Assembly (NCBI RefSeq): GCF_020329435.1
Contig: NZ_JAGKJK010000004.1
Span: 1 to 64,000, forward strand
Length of the DNA stretch: 64,000 bases
Source: Bradyrhizobium hereditatis
GTDB taxonomy: Bacteria; Pseudomonadota; Alphaproteobacteria; Rhizobiales; Xanthobacteraceae
Reading direction: 5' to 3'
How positions within the stretch are numbered: the first letter of the stretch is position 1; every line of letters starts with the position of its first letter. Below, in pieces: positions 37,707 through 50,966 of this stretch. Under the pieces are notes generated by a model that saw nothing but the letters and a program-made list of their open reading frames with translations, searched no databases and was not told the DNA's origin. Position numbers and translations under genes: made by a program.

Positions 37707-38447
37707 ATGACCGATTCCCGTATTTTGGTGCTGATTCCCGCCCGGATGGCGGCAACCCGACTACCGGGCAAGCCGCTCCTTGATATCGCCGGCCTGCCCA
37801 TGATCGTGCATGTGCTGCGGCGGGCCGAGGAGGCCAATATCGGCCGGGTGGCGGTTGCGACCGATACCCCCGAGATTGCGGACGCGGTAAGGGCCGCCGG
37901 CGGCGAGGCGGTGATGACCCGCGCCTCGCACGCTTCCGGCTCCGACCGGATCCATGAGGCCATGCTGGCGCTTGACCCGGCGGGTAAGGCCGAGATCGTG
38001 GTCAATCTGCAGGGTGATTTCCCGACGATCGTGCCGGACACCATCCGCGCCGCGCTGCCGCCGCTCGACGATCCCGCGGTCGATATCGCTACCCTGGCCT
38101 CGCAGATCCATACCCAGGAAGAGGACCAGGCGCCGAGCGTGGTGAAGGCGATCGGCTCGCCGATCGGGCCGAACCGGCTGCGCGCGCTCTATTTCACCCG
38201 CGCTACCGCGCCTTACGGCGACGGGCCGCGCTACCACCATATCGGGCTCTATGCCTACCGCCGCGCCGCGCTGGAGCGGTTCGTAACCTTGCCCCCATCC
38301 CCGCTTGAGCAGCAGGAAAAGCTGGAGCAACTCCGCGCGCTGGAGGCCGGGATGCGGATCGACATCACTATCGTCGACAGCATCCCGCGCGGCGTCGACA
38401 CCCCGGCCGACCTCGAAACCGCCCGCAACATACTAGCCAAGACCTGA
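37707..38447 (+). CDS. kdsB: 3-deoxy-manno-octulosonate cytidylyltransferase
   Basis: Activates KDO with CTP to CMP-KDO for lipopolysaccharide core synthesis, cytoplasm. 246 residues. Motifs: [21 protein letters not shown] (about 6-26), [30 protein letters not shown] and NLQGDFPTI. The ATG at 37707 gives the standard start [14 protein letters not shown]; upstream in-frame sequence to 37548 is atypical. pheA follows after 33 bp on the same strand. Confidence 0.95.
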   Translation: MTDSRILVLIPARMAATRLPGKPLLDIAGLPMIVHVLRRAEEANIGRVAVATDTPEIADAVRAAGGEAVMTRASHASGSDRIHEAMLALDPAGKAEIVVNLQGDFPTIVPDTIRAALPPLDDPAVDIATLASQIHTQEEDQAPSVVKAIGSPIGPNRLRALYFTRATAPYGDGPRYHHIGLYAYRRAALERFVTLPPSPLEQQEKLEQLRALEAGMRIDITIVDSIPRGVDTPADLETARNILAKT

Positions 38448-38480
38448 CCGGCTGCTAAAAGGCCGCCGGAGAAGCAAGAT

Positions 38481-39341
38481 ATGACCAAGAAGCTGAAAAT
38501 CGCATTCCAGGGCGAGCCTGGCGCCAATTCCCATATCGCCATCCTCGAGGCCTATCCCAAAGCCGAGCCGATGCCGTGCGCGACGTTCGAGGACGCACTG
38601 TCGGCGATCGCCTCGGGCGAGGCTGATCTCGGCATGATCCCGATCGAGAATTCGGTCGCGGGGCGCGTCGCCGACATCCATCATCTGCTGCCGGCCTCGG
38701 GCCTCTTCATCGTCGGCGAATGGTTTCTGCCGATCCGCCACCAATTGATGGCGCCGAAGGGGACCAAGCTCTCGGACATCAAGACGGTGGAAAGCCACGT
38801 CCACGCGCTCGGGCAGTGCCGCCGCATCATTCGCCAGCTCGGCATCAAGCCGATCGTTGCAGCCGATACCGCCGGCAGCGCGCGCGACGTCTCCGAGCGC
38901 AAGGACAAAAGCGTGGCCGCGATCGCCTCCCGTTTGGCGGCGCAGATCTACAGCCTCGATATTCTCGCCGAGGACATCGAGGACGAGGCCCACAATACCA
39001 CCCGCTTCGTGGTGCTGGCGCGCGAGTCGAACTGGGCCAAGCAGGGCTCGGGGCCGCTGGTCACCACTTTTGTTTTCCGCGTGCGCAACCTGCCGGCTGC
39101 GCTCTACAAGGCGCTCGGCGGCTTCGCCACCAACGGCGTCAACATGACCAAGCTGGAAAGCTACATGATCGACGGCAATTTCTTTGCAACGCAGTTTTAT
39201 GCCGACGTCGACGGCCATCCCGAGGACAAGGGCCTTGCCTTCGCGCTGGAGGAACTGAAATTCTTCTCGCGCGAATTCCGTATCGTCGGCGTCTACCCGG
39301 CGCATCCATTCCGCGCGACGTTCAGCGAGAAGCTGGATTAG
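38481..39341 (+). CDS. pheA: Prephenate dehydratase
   Basis: Converts prephenate to phenylpyruvate in phenylalanine synthesis. 286 residues in the monofunctional form, without a chorismate mutase domain. The catalytic domain (about 1-185) has FQGEPGANSHIAI, IPIENSVAGRVADIHHLL and the substrate motif NTTRFVVL. A C-terminal ACT domain (about 195-275) holds the phenylalanine site (LESYMIDGNFFATQFYADV). Following kdsB is common in alphaproteobacteria and probably means cotranscription. Confidence 0.95.
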   Translation: MTKKLKIAFQGEPGANSHIAILEAYPKAEPMPCATFEDALSAIASGEADLGMIPIENSVAGRVADIHHLLPASGLFIVGEWFLPIRHQLMAPKGTKLSDIKTVESHVHALGQCRRIIRQLGIKPIVAADTAGSARDVSERKDKSVAAIASRLAAQIYSLDILAEDIEDEAHNTTRFVVLARESNWAKQGSGPLVTTFVFRVRNLPAALYKALGGFATNGVNMTKLESYMIDGNFFATQFYADVDGHPEDKGLAFALEELKFFSREFRIVGVYPAHPFRATFSEKLD

Positions 39342-39552
39342 GGGACGCGCACGCCTCTGCGCGCGCTCCTACTGCCTGCACAGCCGTCAACCGACGAACT
39401 GTTGCGGTGGGCGTGGAGAGCACAGACACGTGACGTCCACCGAACGCTTACCGGCGAACGGCGGGTTGCGCGGGTCATTTGGCGCCGCAGCCGATACGAA
39501 TATTGGGAAGCGGTACTCGCGGCGTTGTCGGCCGGCGTCGCCGCCTCTCCAA

Positions 39553-39909
39553 TCACCAACCGTAGTGCCAGCCCCATCCTGGGCGCGGGCCCCAGCCCCA
39601 TCCCGGGCGCCAAACCGGACGCGGACGCCAAACTGGCGGGCCACCCCAAGCATAGGCGCCGCGCCATCCCGGACCCCACCCGGGGCGCGGGCCCCAACCG
39701 CCATAGGCGCCGTACCATCTCGGACCCGGACGCCACCAGCAGCGTCCCCACGCGTTGCAGACCCAGCGGACCTGCTCGACATCGTTGGATTGACGTGAAA
39801 TCTCGTTGGCCTGCGGAAGGCCGTTCGGCATCGCTGCGGAAGCCGAACCGGCGGTGAGCAAAACGCCGCCGAGGGCGGCCAACCCCACAATAGCGGATTT
39901 CAGTTCCAT
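39553..39909 (-). CDS. Small secreted Trp/Gly/Pro/Arg-rich protein
   Basis: 118 residues. A clear signal peptide (hydrophobic to about residue 25, GSASAAM) is followed by a short conserved-looking part ending CNAWGRCWWRPGPRW, and then a tail of WG, PGW and RPG repeats to the C-terminus. Two Cys flank a Trp. No known domain is recognised; similar Gly/Trp-rich exported proteins are common and uncharacterised in Bradyrhizobium. The signal peptide and repeat structure argue that this strand is coding even though the opposite strand is also open. Confidence 0.7.
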   Translation of the reverse strand: MELKSAIVGLAALGGVLLTAGSASAAMPNGLPQANEISRQSNDVEQVRWVCNAWGRCWWRPGPRWYGAYGGWGPRPGWGPGWRGAYAWGGPPVWRPRPVWRPGWGWGPRPGWGWHYGW

Positions 39910-40000
39910 GGTTTGTCTCCCTGGTTGGAGACCTCGACAACTCCTTTGACAACGTTTGGTTGCTTCTGAGGTCCGAAACCAGCGCGGGGTATGCTCAAAA

Positions 40001-40036
40001 AATGAGATGGAGATTCAAAATGAGATGGAGATTCAA
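40001..40036. repeat. Perfect 18-bp tandem repeat
   Basis: Two identical adjacent copies of AATGAGATGGAGATTCAA. They lie in the AT-rich gap upstream of the Trp/Gly-rich gene and downstream of the luciferase-like gene. Confidence 0.9.
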
Positions 40037-40064
40037 AGAAAAGTCGTCACGACTGGAGGATGAA

Positions 40065-40093
40065 TTCGGAAGAGTGATTATCGCTTTTCCGAA
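40065..40093. other. Imperfect hairpin between two genes
   Basis: Arms TTCGGAAGAGTGA and TCGCTTTTCCGAA pair at 11 of 13 positions with almost no loop. It could be an operator or the transcript end of the luciferase-like gene (stop at 40153). There is no T-run. Confidence 0.4.
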
Positions 40094-40152
40094 AATGACC
40101 ATGCTTAAACAAGACAAAGCGGTGTGACGAATTCGAAGAAGAGTAGTTGGCT

Positions 40153-41172
40153 TTAGGCGGCGGCTTTCTTGCTCAGCCCGAACGCGTCAGCCAATAGACC
40201 ATACGACTTCTTGCGCGCGTCGTGGTCGTAGAGGGCCGTGATGATCATCAGTTCATCCGGCTGGCTGGCGGTGATCATCGGCTGCAGCTTCGCCATGACG
40301 GTGGCCGGGCTGCCGACGAACAGCCGCGAGCGGTTGCGCGCGATCGAGGCTCGCTCGGCATCCGAATACGGATAGGCCAGCGCTTCCTCGATGCTCGGCA
40401 GCGGCAGATATTGTCCGCGATCGCGACGCAGTCGGTTGAGATCCATCGAGGTCGCGAGCTGTTCGGCTTCCGCGTCGGTGTCGGCGGCGATTGCGGCGAC
40501 CGCCAGAATGCCGTGCGGCGTCTGGCGCCAGCCGGACGGCTTGAAATGGCTGCGGTAATTGGTCATCGCTGCAATCGCGTCATAGGACGCGAAATGATGC
40601 GCGAACGCAAAGCCCATGCCGACCTGCGCCGCCAATTCCGAACTGTAGTCGGAGGAGCCGAGCAGCCAGATCGGCGGCAGCGGCGTATCGTCAGGCATCG
40701 CCACCACATGGTTGTAGGGATGGCCGGGCGGGAAATCGCGGGTCTCCCACAGCGTCAGCTCATGGAGCCGTTCGAGAAAGTCGTCGCCCTCGCGGCGGTC
40801 GAGCCGGCTGCGCAGCGCGTGCGCCGTCGCGCCATCGGTGCCCGGCGCGCGGCCGAGGCCGAGATCGATGCGGCCGGGAAACAGCGCCTCCAGCATCTTG
40901 AAGCGCTCGGCCACCACCAGCGGCGCATGGTTGGGCAGCATCACGCCGCCGGACCCGACGCGGATGTTGTTCGTCACCGCCGCGATCTGGCCGATCATCA
41001 AATCCGGCGCCGGGCTCGCTACCGATGCCAGGTTGTGATGCTCGGCCAGCCAGTAGCGGACATAGCCGAGCCCATCGACATGACGCGCCAGATCGATGCT
41101 GTTACGCAGCGCGTTGGCCGGACGGGTGCCCGTGGTGACGACGGAGAGATCGAGGACGGAAAGCGGGATCAT
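40153..41172 (-). CDS. LLM class flavin-dependent oxidoreductase
   Basis: Bacterial luciferase-like monooxygenase fold, 339 residues from the ATG at 41172, which gives the usual [12 protein letters not shown] start. Motifs include [20 protein letters not shown] (about 48-67), [20 protein letters not shown] and [18 protein letters not shown]. This MsnO8-like/YhbW-like subgroup uses FMN; substrates are mostly unknown. It is a single gene divergent from metF across 383 bp. Confidence 0.9.
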   Translation of the reverse strand: MIPLSVLDLSVVTTGTRPANALRNSIDLARHVDGLGYVRYWLAEHHNLASVASPAPDLMIGQIAAVTNNIRVGSGGVMLPNHAPLVVAERFKMLEALFPGRIDLGLGRAPGTDGATAHALRSRLDRREGDDFLERLHELTLWETRDFPPGHPYNHVVAMPDDTPLPPIWLLGSSDYSSELAAQVGMGFAFAHHFASYDAIAAMTNYRSHFKPSGWRQTPHGILAVAAIAADTDAEAEQLATSMDLNRLRRDRGQYLPLPSIEEALAYPYSDAERASIARNRSRLFVGSPATVMAKLQPMITASQPDELMIITALYDHDARKKSYGLLADAFGLSKKAAA

Positions 41173-41555
41173 GCGGCCTAAGCTAGTGCTATCAGCGAGA
41201 GCGACAAAGGCCCGGTCGGCGCAGATCAGGCCCGCGCTTCTGGGGAAAGGCACACCGGATCGCAATAGCGACGGTGGGACAAAGTGCAGCAAATTCGATA
41301 GTATCCGCCTTGGCCCACCTGAAATATAGCCATATCGGGAAAGTCCCCTTCCATAGTGTACTGTTTTTGCTATGACAAACGAACTAAGATCGGCCCACCA
41401 GAAATTTCACCAACGTCATCATCCCTATTGTTTCGTATCAGTTGGGGCCACTTCCCATCCCCGATGGGCTGTTTGGTCGGTCGCGTTTGGCCTATTTTAG
41501 CTGCGCACAGCTACGCCTGACGTTCGCTCACCCTTTCGGAGCCTTGTGAAGTGCC
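41173..41555. other. Divergent region upstream of metF
   Basis: 383 bp without a gene. It includes an AT-rich stretch (about 41320-41400) suited to promoters and the dyad TAGCTG-CGCA-CAGCTA (41499-41514) 40 bp before metF. I compared it by eye with SAM-II, SAH and cobalamin riboswitch cores and found no convincing match. Confidence 0.45.
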
Positions 41556-42470
41556 ATGACCGAGATTATGCCCCCCGCTTTCGACGGCCATCGCGCGCTG
41601 CATTCGCCGAAGATTTCCTTCGAGTTCTTTCCGCCCAAGACCGAAGAGATGGAGCGGAGCCTGTGGGAGACCATCAACCGCCTGGCCCCGCTCGCCCCGA
41701 ATTTCGTTTCGGTGACCTATGGCGCCGGCGGATCGACCCGGGAGCGGACCCATTCGACCATTGCCCGCATCCTCAAAGAGACGAGGCTGGTCCCGGCAGC
41801 GCATCTGACCTGCGTCGGCGCGCCGAAGGGCGAGATCGATGAGGTGGTGGCGCGCTACCACGAGATCGGCGTCCGCCACATCGTCGCCCTGCGCGGTGAT
41901 CCCACTACCGGCATCGGCACTCCCTATCACGCGCATCCGGACGGCTATCAGAGCTCGCCCGACCTGATCGAAGGCATCAAGAAGCGCTATCCCGATATCG
42001 AGATTTCGGTGTCGGCCTATCCGGAGAAGCATCCGGAGAGCCCGACCATCGATGCCGACATCGATACGCTGAAGGCCAAGGTCGACGCCGGCGCGGCGCG
42101 CGCCATCACACAAGTGTTCTTCGATAACGATCTCTACTTCCGCTACCTCGATCGCGTCCGCGCCCGCGGCATCGATATTCCGGTCGTCCCGGGCATCATG
42201 CCGATGCACAATTTCAAGCAGGCGCGCGGCTTCGTGACCCGCGCTGGCACCACGGTGCCGGACTGGCTCGCCGACAAGTTCGAAGGCCTCGATGACGACG
42301 CCGAGACCCGCAAGCTGGTTGCCGCCACCGTGGCGGCCGGCCAGGTGCACAAGCTCGCCAAGCACGGCGTCGATACCTTCCACTTCTACACCATGAACCG
42401 CGCGGACCTTGTGTTCGCGATCAGCCATCTCTTGGGAATTCGTCCCAATGGCGCACAGAAAGCCGCCTGA
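41556..42470 (+). CDS. metF: 5,10-methylenetetrahydrofolate reductase
   Basis: FAD enzyme making 5-methyltetrahydrofolate for methionine synthase. 304 residues, normal for the bacterial form. Family patterns include [15 protein letters not shown] (about 19-33), [43 protein letters not shown] and [12 protein letters not shown]. metH starts 4 bp after its stop, so the two form one operon supplying and using the methyl donor. Confidence 0.96.
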   Translation: MTEIMPPAFDGHRALHSPKISFEFFPPKTEEMERSLWETINRLAPLAPNFVSVTYGAGGSTRERTHSTIARILKETRLVPAAHLTCVGAPKGEIDEVVARYHEIGVRHIVALRGDPTTGIGTPYHAHPDGYQSSPDLIEGIKKRYPDIEISVSAYPEKHPESPTIDADIDTLKAKVDAGAARAITQVFFDNDLYFRYLDRVRARGIDIPVVPGIMPMHNFKQARGFVTRAGTTVPDWLADKFEGLDDDAETRKLVAATVAAGQVHKLAKHGVDTFHFYTMNRADLVFAISHLLGIRPNGAQKAA

Positions 42471-42474
42471 TCCG

Positions 42475-46323
<3,849 letters not shown>

Positions 46324-46328
46324 CAACT

Positions 46329-46413
46329 CGTCATCACCGGGCTTGACCCGGTGATCCATCTTCACAAGACTCTCGCGAAGGTGATGGATGCCCGGATCAA
46401 GTCCGGGCATGAC
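46329..46413. repeat. Palindromic element after metH
   Basis: CGTCATCACCGGGCTTGACC at one end and CCGGATCAAGTCCGGGCATG at the other, with internal GTGATCCATC/GATGGATG complementarity. Same family as 47872-47960 and 51785-51898. It may serve as the metH transcript end. Confidence 0.8.
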
Positions 46414-46432
46414 ATAGTGCCCGAGGCTCCCC

Positions 46433-47095
46433 ATGAAATTCTTCTCGTTCTGGCGATCGTTGGCGAGCTTTCGCGTTCGCATCGCGCTCAATCTGAAGAA
46501 CCTGCCGGCCGAGGTGGTCTTCGTCGACATCGACGCCAACGCGCATCGCGATCCCGAATACCGCAAGGTCAATCCGCAGATGGCGCTACCCGCGCTGGTG
46601 ACTGACGACGGCACCACGCTGTTCCAGTCGCTCGCCATCCTCGAATATCTCGACGAGAAATATCCCTCCCCGCCTCTGCTGCCCGCCGACCCGATCGGCC
46701 GCGCCCGGGTGCGCGCGCTGGCGCTGATGGTCGCCTGCGAGGGCCATCCGTTGTTAACGCCGCGGGTGCGCCGCTATCTCGACCACGAGCTGAATCTGCG
46801 CGACACGCAGCAGGCGGCCTGGCGGCGCCACTGGATCGTGGAAACGCTGGCGGCGCTGGAGGGGCATCTCGCCGGTCACAAGGATACCGGTCGCTTCTGC
46901 CATGGCGATGCGCCGACGCTCGCCGATATCTGCATGGTCGGCCATGTCACGGTGGCGGTGACGCAGCAGATCGACCTGAAGACCTATCCGACCGTGAAGC
47001 GCATCTTCGAGACATCAATGGCGCTACCGGAATTTGCGAAAGCGCATCCGCTAGCGCAGCCGGACACGCCGGAAGCGATGCGGCCTAAGGTGTGA
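46433..47095 (+). CDS. Glutathione S-transferase family protein, maleylacetoacetate isomerase-like
   Basis: 220 residues. The N-terminal thioredoxin-like domain contains FSFWRSLASFRVRIALNLKN, resembling the zeta-class SxSxSxRVRIAL active-site motif, and NPQMALPALVTDDGTTLFQS with the cis-Pro. The C-terminal helical domain has GDAPTLADICMVGHV. Zeta GSTs isomerise maleylacetoacetate in tyrosine catabolism, but no other gene of that pathway is near, so function stays open. It faces the next GST gene. Confidence 0.82.
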   Translation: MKFFSFWRSLASFRVRIALNLKNLPAEVVFVDIDANAHRDPEYRKVNPQMALPALVTDDGTTLFQSLAILEYLDEKYPSPPLLPADPIGRARVRALALMVACEGHPLLTPRVRRYLDHELNLRDTQQAAWRRHWIVETLAALEGHLAGHKDTGRFCHGDAPTLADICMVGHVTVAVTQQIDLKTYPTVKRIFETSMALPEFAKAHPLAQPDTPEAMRPKV

Positions 47096-47231
47096 AAGCG
47101 AGGCTGGCCACCCGGCGGCGCGACTCCCCGGACGCGCCGCACCCGGCCCCAAAAAAATCGCGAAAACAACCCCATGCAAAGTAGGATCGGGCCTGGCTCC
47201 GCGGCCGTGGCCCGGCGCGACCCCGTCCAGC

Positions 47232-47870
47232 TCAATCGCCCTTCGGCGGCGATAGTGGCTGGACGATTTCCTGAAACGGCGGCAGCGCCTCGCAGCGTTC
47301 GGAATGCGCCTTCAACGCCGGATAGCGCGCATCGAACAGCGTAGGATGCGCCTCGCCGACGAAACGCAGCACGCAGCCGACAGCGATGTCAGCGTGGCCG
47401 ATCTTCTCGCCGTACCAATAAGGCGTCTTCACCGCAGCGCGCTCCCTCTCCAACGCCTCCAGCACGCCTGATATCTGCGACTTGCAGCGCTCGACCCAGA
47501 GCTCGAGCTGCTCCTTGCGCAGCACGCGCTCGTACAAGAGGCTGACGCCCTTGTCGCCGAGCCCTGTCGCCAGCGCGCAAATCCGCAAATGCTTCCAGCG
47601 CGCCTCGCCGCTCTTCGCGATCATCGCCTTCCCCTCGCCGACGCGATCGTCGAGATAGTCCAGGATCATCGCGCTCTCGAGCAGCGCTTCGCCGCTATCC
47701 AGCACCAGCGTCGGCACGCGGCGCAGCGGATTATATGCCGCGATCTTGTCGGCATCGCCGAAGGTCGACCACGGCCTGTGCTCGAAGTCGATGCCATAGA
47801 ACCGCATCGCAATCGCGACGCGGCGGACGAAGGGGGAGTCGTATTGGCCGATCAGGATCATGTTGCTCAC
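47232..47870 (-). CDS. Glutathione S-transferase family protein
   Basis: 212 residues. The N-terminal domain has MILIGQYDSPFVRRVAIAMR (active-site Ser near residue 11), LRRVPTLVLDSGEALLESAM with the cis-Pro and the Glu-Ser glutathione contact, then a helical domain with GEKIGHADIAVGCVLRFVG. The substrate is unknown. It is convergent with the other GST gene but not closely related to it. A 136-bp GC-rich gap separates the two. Confidence 0.87.
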   Translation of the reverse strand: MSNMILIGQYDSPFVRRVAIAMRFYGIDFEHRPWSTFGDADKIAAYNPLRRVPTLVLDSGEALLESAMILDYLDDRVGEGKAMIAKSGEARWKHLRICALATGLGDKGVSLLYERVLRKEQLELWVERCKSQISGVLEALERERAAVKTPYWYGEKIGHADIAVGCVLRFVGEAHPTLFDARYPALKAHSERCEALPPFQEIVQPLSPPKGD

Positions 47871-47871
47871 T

Positions 47872-47960
47872 CGTCATTGCTAGGCTCGACCCGGCAATCC
47901 ATCCTCCTCGAAAGACTCTTTCGAGGATTGATGGACGCCCGGATCAAGTCCGGGCATGAC
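47872..47960. repeat. Palindromic intergenic element
   Basis: Starts CGTCATTGCTAGGCTCGACC and ends CCGGATCAAGTCCGGGCATG, with AATCCATCCTCCTCGAAAGA folding on TCTTTCGAGGATTGATGG. It is in the divergent gap between the GST and the small secreted protein gene. Confidence 0.8.
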
Positions 47961-48010
47961 ATGCGGGGTCGGGGTTGCGTTACGGATCATCCTAAGTACG
48001 CTGCTTCATA

Positions 48011-48451
48011 ATGCAACTCGCTAGGTTCGTCCTGATGCGCACCTTATCCATGTTCTCTGCGCTGTTCTTGCTGACACTTGCTGCCACGTCGCACGCGCAA
48101 ACCGTCCCCGCCGGCTTCCAGTCGCCGTCGAAAAACATCGCCTGCCAGTATTTCGACTACGACAAGCAGAACGTGCTCCGCTGCGACATCAGCGCGATGG
48201 ACACCAAGCCGCGCCGCCCCGCCGATTGCGAACTCGACTACGGCGGCGCCTTCGAGATGAACGCCAAGGGCCCCGCCGCGCGCATCTGCCACGGCGACAC
48301 CGTGATGGACAAGTCGCTGCCGGTGCTCGCTTACGGCGAGGTGTGGCAGCGCGGCGGGTTTACGTGCAAGTCCGAGCAGGCGGGCGTGACGTGCTTCAAT
48401 ACGGAGCGTCGCGGGTTTTCGCTGGCGAAGGCGAAGCAGGAAGTGTTTTAG
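48011..48451 (+). CDS. Small exported protein, DUF6636-like
   Basis: 146 residues with a signal peptide (hydrophobic to about residue 28, ATSHA). The mature part resembles DUF6636 proteins: AGFQSPSKNIACQYFDYDKQ, a run of Cys at about 45, 59, 73 and 93 and a later pair (FTCKSEQAGVTCFN), suggesting several disulfides. The function is unknown. The start is uncertain: ATG at 48011 or ATG at 48035 would both leave a good signal peptide, and neither has a clear ribosome site. Confidence 0.78.
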   Translation: MQLARFVLMRTLSMFSALFLLTLAATSHAQTVPAGFQSPSKNIACQYFDYDKQNVLRCDISAMDTKPRRPADCELDYGGAFEMNAKGPAARICHGDTVMDKSLPVLAYGEVWQRGGFTCKSEQAGVTCFNTERRGFSLAKAKQEVF

Positions 48452-48485
48452 GGAAATCGCTTTGAGGGGTGCACCAAGCACACCG

Positions 48486-48586
48486 CGTCATACTCCGCGA
48501 AGGCGGAGTATCCAGTACGCCGCGGCGGCTCGGCTCTGTCGCAGATGTCTATGGAATACTGGATCCCCGCCTTCGCGGGGATGACA
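48486..48586. repeat. Palindromic intergenic element
   Basis: CGTCATACTCCGCGAAGGCG at the left end pairs with CCGCCTTCGCGGGGATGAC at the right, with inner ATCCAGTA and TACTGGAT blocks. Same family as 3001-3138. It lies between convergent genes. Confidence 0.8.
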
Positions 48587-48612
48587 GCGGTTGATGAGGA
48601 CGCGTCAGTGCT

Positions 48613-49206
48613 TCACTCAATCACCGGCACATGCGGCGCCACAACCCGCGGCACGGTGCCGTCCAGTCGCGGATCGTCTCTCACCTCGATCTGCCGTCGG
48701 AACGCGCGAAAGCCCGAGCGCTGGTAGAAGGCGAGTGCTGCGGGGTGATCGAAGGTGCAGGTGTGCAGCCAGAGGCGATCGATCGGACGCGACCAGGCGA
48801 TGTCCTGCGCGCGGTTCATCAGCCAGCGGCCCGCGCCGGTGCCGACCAGTTTTGCGGCGACGCCGAACATGACGATCTCGCATTGGCCGGGCTCGCGAAA
48901 ATCGAGCTCGAGCAAGCCCTCGTCGCGGCCTGCATCAACCAGCGCATAGACTTCGAGCTGCGGCGCGTGCAGGTGAGCCGCAAGCTCGGCATCGGGCATC
49001 CTGATTCGCGAAAACCACAGCCATTCCTCGCCGACGCGGCGATAGAGATCGCGAAACCAGTCGAGCGGCGGCGTCTCGACCCGACGTAGTGTCCACGCGC
49101 TGGCGGGATCGGGACGTGGCGCCGGGCGCGCGGTGATCTCCAGATGCGTGACGATGGCGGCGACCTTGCCGGCGGGGATGTCGGAATAACCGTCAGGCAG
49201 GATCAT
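48613..49206 (-). CDS. GNAT family N-acetyltransferase
   Basis: 197 residues. The central and C-terminal part carries the acetyl-CoA fold: LLELDFREPGQCEIVMFGVA (about 98-117), the V-x-x-x-x-GTGAGRWLM motif A (GxGxG/A) and LHTCTFDHPAALAFYQRSGF motif B. The substrate is unknown. It begins 6 bp after the glpK stop, so it may be cotranscribed with it, though no functional link is obvious. Confidence 0.87.
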   Translation of the reverse strand: MILPDGYSDIPAGKVAAIVTHLEITARPAPRPDPASAWTLRRVETPPLDWFRDLYRRVGEEWLWFSRIRMPDAELAAHLHAPQLEVYALVDAGRDEGLLELDFREPGQCEIVMFGVAAKLVGTGAGRWLMNRAQDIAWSRPIDRLWLHTCTFDHPAALAFYQRSGFRAFRRQIEVRDDPRLDGTVPRVVAPHVPVIE

Positions 49207-49212
49207 CCGACG

Positions 49213-50715
49213 CTACTCCCCCTCGTCGCTCGCCAGCACGCCCCTGACCGCCCTCGCCCAGCCGGCCAGCTTGCGCTCGCGCGTCGCCTTGCTCATCGCC
49301 GGCTTGAAACGGTGCTCCAGCCGCCAATTGTCGGCGAATTTTGCCGGCTCGGGATAGACGCCGGCGTTCAACCCGGCGAGATAGGCCGCGCCGAGTGCCG
49401 TGGTCTCCTGAATCATCGGGCGATCGACGGGAGCGTCGAGCAGATCGGCGAGGCGCTGCATCGTCCAGTCGGAGGCGGTCATGCCGCCGTCGACGCGGAG
49501 CACGATGTTGGCGGCGGTCGCATCCGGCCAGTCGGCGCGCATCGCGGCCCAGAGATCGTAGGTCTGGTAGCACACGCTTTCGAGTGCGGCGTGCGCCAGC
49601 TCGGCGGGGCCGGTGTTGCGGGTGAGGCCGAACAGCGCGCCACGCACGCGCGGATTCCAGTAGGGCGCGCCCATGCCGACGAAAGCCGGCACCAGATAGA
49701 CGCTTTGCATGGAATCGGATTTGTCGGCGAGCGGGCCGGTCTCGGAGGCCTGATTGATGATGCCGAGCCCGTCGCGCAGCCATTGCACGGCGCTTCCTGC
49801 GACGAAGATCGAGCCTTCGAGCGCGTAGGTGCGTTTGCCGTTCAGTTGATAGGCGATGGTGGTGAGCAGCTTGTTCTTTGAGGCGACCGGTGTCGTGCCG
49901 GTGTTGAGCAGCGCGAAGCAGCCGGTGCCGTAGGTCGACTTGATCATGCCGGGCGTAAAGCAGGCCTGGCCGATGGTCGCGGCCTGCTGGTCGCCGGCGA
50001 TGCCTGATATCGCGATCGAACCGCCGAACAGGCCGGCATCGCTATCGCCGAACTTGGCGGAGGAATCCTTCACCTCCGGCAGCATCGAGCGCGGCACGCG
50101 TAGCAGCTTCAAGAGATCCTCATCCCACTCGCCGGTGTGGATGTTGAACAGTAGCGTGCGCGAGGCGTTGGTAGCGTCGGTGGCGTGCACCTTGCCGCCG
50201 GTGAGCCGCCACAACAGATAGCAATCAACGGTACCGAACATCAATTCGCCGCGGCCGGCGCGCTCGCGTGCACCCGGCACGTGGTCGAGGATCCACGCGA
50301 CCTTGGTGCCGGAGAAATAGGGATCGATGATCAGGCCGGTCTTGGCCGAAATCGCGGGCTCGTGACCCTCGGCCTTGAGCTTGGCGCAGATGTCGGCGGT
50401 GCGGCGGTCCTGCCAGACGATGGCGCGGTGCACGGCCTTACCTGTCGCGCGGTCCCACACCACCGTGGTCTCGCGCTGGTTGGTGATGCCGATCGCGGCG
50501 ATGTCTTTCGCTTTCAGGCCGGCCTTCTCCAGCGCCTCGCGGCAGACCTGTAACGTCGAGGTCCAGATATCCTCCGGCTCGTGCTCGACCCAGCCGGAAG
50601 CAGGGAAATGCTGCGGGAATTCCTGCTGCGCCGTGGCGGCGATGGAAATATCGCTACGGAACACGATGGCGCGCGAGGACGTGGTGCCCTGATCGATGGC
50701 CAGCACAAAGGACAT
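49213..50715 (-). CDS. glpK: Glycerol kinase
   Basis: Phosphorylates glycerol to glycerol 3-phosphate. 500 residues, the family norm. FGGY-kinase blocks: [20 protein letters not shown] at the N-terminus, [56 protein letters not shown] and [14 protein letters not shown]. The ATG at 50715 is the usual start; a frame from 50757 adds 14 unrelated residues. glpD and glpF are not nearby. Confidence 0.95.
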   Translation of the reverse strand: MSFVLAIDQGTTSSRAIVFRSDISIAATAQQEFPQHFPASGWVEHEPEDIWTSTLQVCREALEKAGLKAKDIAAIGITNQRETTVVWDRATGKAVHRAIVWQDRRTADICAKLKAEGHEPAISAKTGLIIDPYFSGTKVAWILDHVPGARERAGRGELMFGTVDCYLLWRLTGGKVHATDATNASRTLLFNIHTGEWDEDLLKLLRVPRSMLPEVKDSSAKFGDSDAGLFGGSIAISGIAGDQQAATIGQACFTPGMIKSTYGTGCFALLNTGTTPVASKNKLLTTIAYQLNGKRTYALEGSIFVAGSAVQWLRDGLGIINQASETGPLADKSDSMQSVYLVPAFVGMGAPYWNPRVRGALFGLTRNTGPAELAHAALESVCYQTYDLWAAMRADWPDATAANIVLRVDGGMTASDWTMQRLADLLDAPVDRPMIQETTALGAAYLAGLNAGVYPEPAKFADNWRLEHRFKPAMSKATRERKLAGWARAVRGVLASDEGE

Positions 50716-50808
50716 GACGTTGCTTCCCCGGGAGGATTGTTGGTTGGTGAGAGGCAATCCGATTGGGGCGCGAAGGTCAATATGAGAAGCTTGCCGCGCG
50801 TTCGGTGC

Positions 50809-50962
50809 GCCCCCTCTTCCGCTTGCGGGGGAGGGTCGGGGTGGGGGTGCCGCCGCAGATGATGGCGTCAGAGATTAGCGCCACAAATGCAAATCGAGTT
50901 CGTGGAGAGTCCCCCACCCGCCTCGCTTCGCTCGGCACCCTCCCCCGCAAGCGGGAGAGGGA
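50809..50962. repeat. Inverted pair of G-rich palindromic repeats
   Basis: CCCCCTCTTCCGCTTGCGGG with a GGGTGGGGG tail, and about 60 bp later the complementary CCCCCACCCGCCTCGC and CCCTCCCCCGCAAGCGGGAG. They are of the same family as the left-end array, lie between the SDR gene and glpK, and can fold together into a long stem. Confidence 0.8.
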
Positions 50963-50966
50963 TTAA

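Noticed and set aside
41173..41555. SAM-II, SAH or cobalamin riboswitch upstream of metF
   Set aside because: No conserved core strings or matching stems were found by eye.
47100..47160. GC-rich hairpin with an A-run between the two GST genes, as a terminator
   Set aside because: The T-run precedes the stem on the minus strand and is absent after it on the plus strand, so it has the wrong orientation for either gene.
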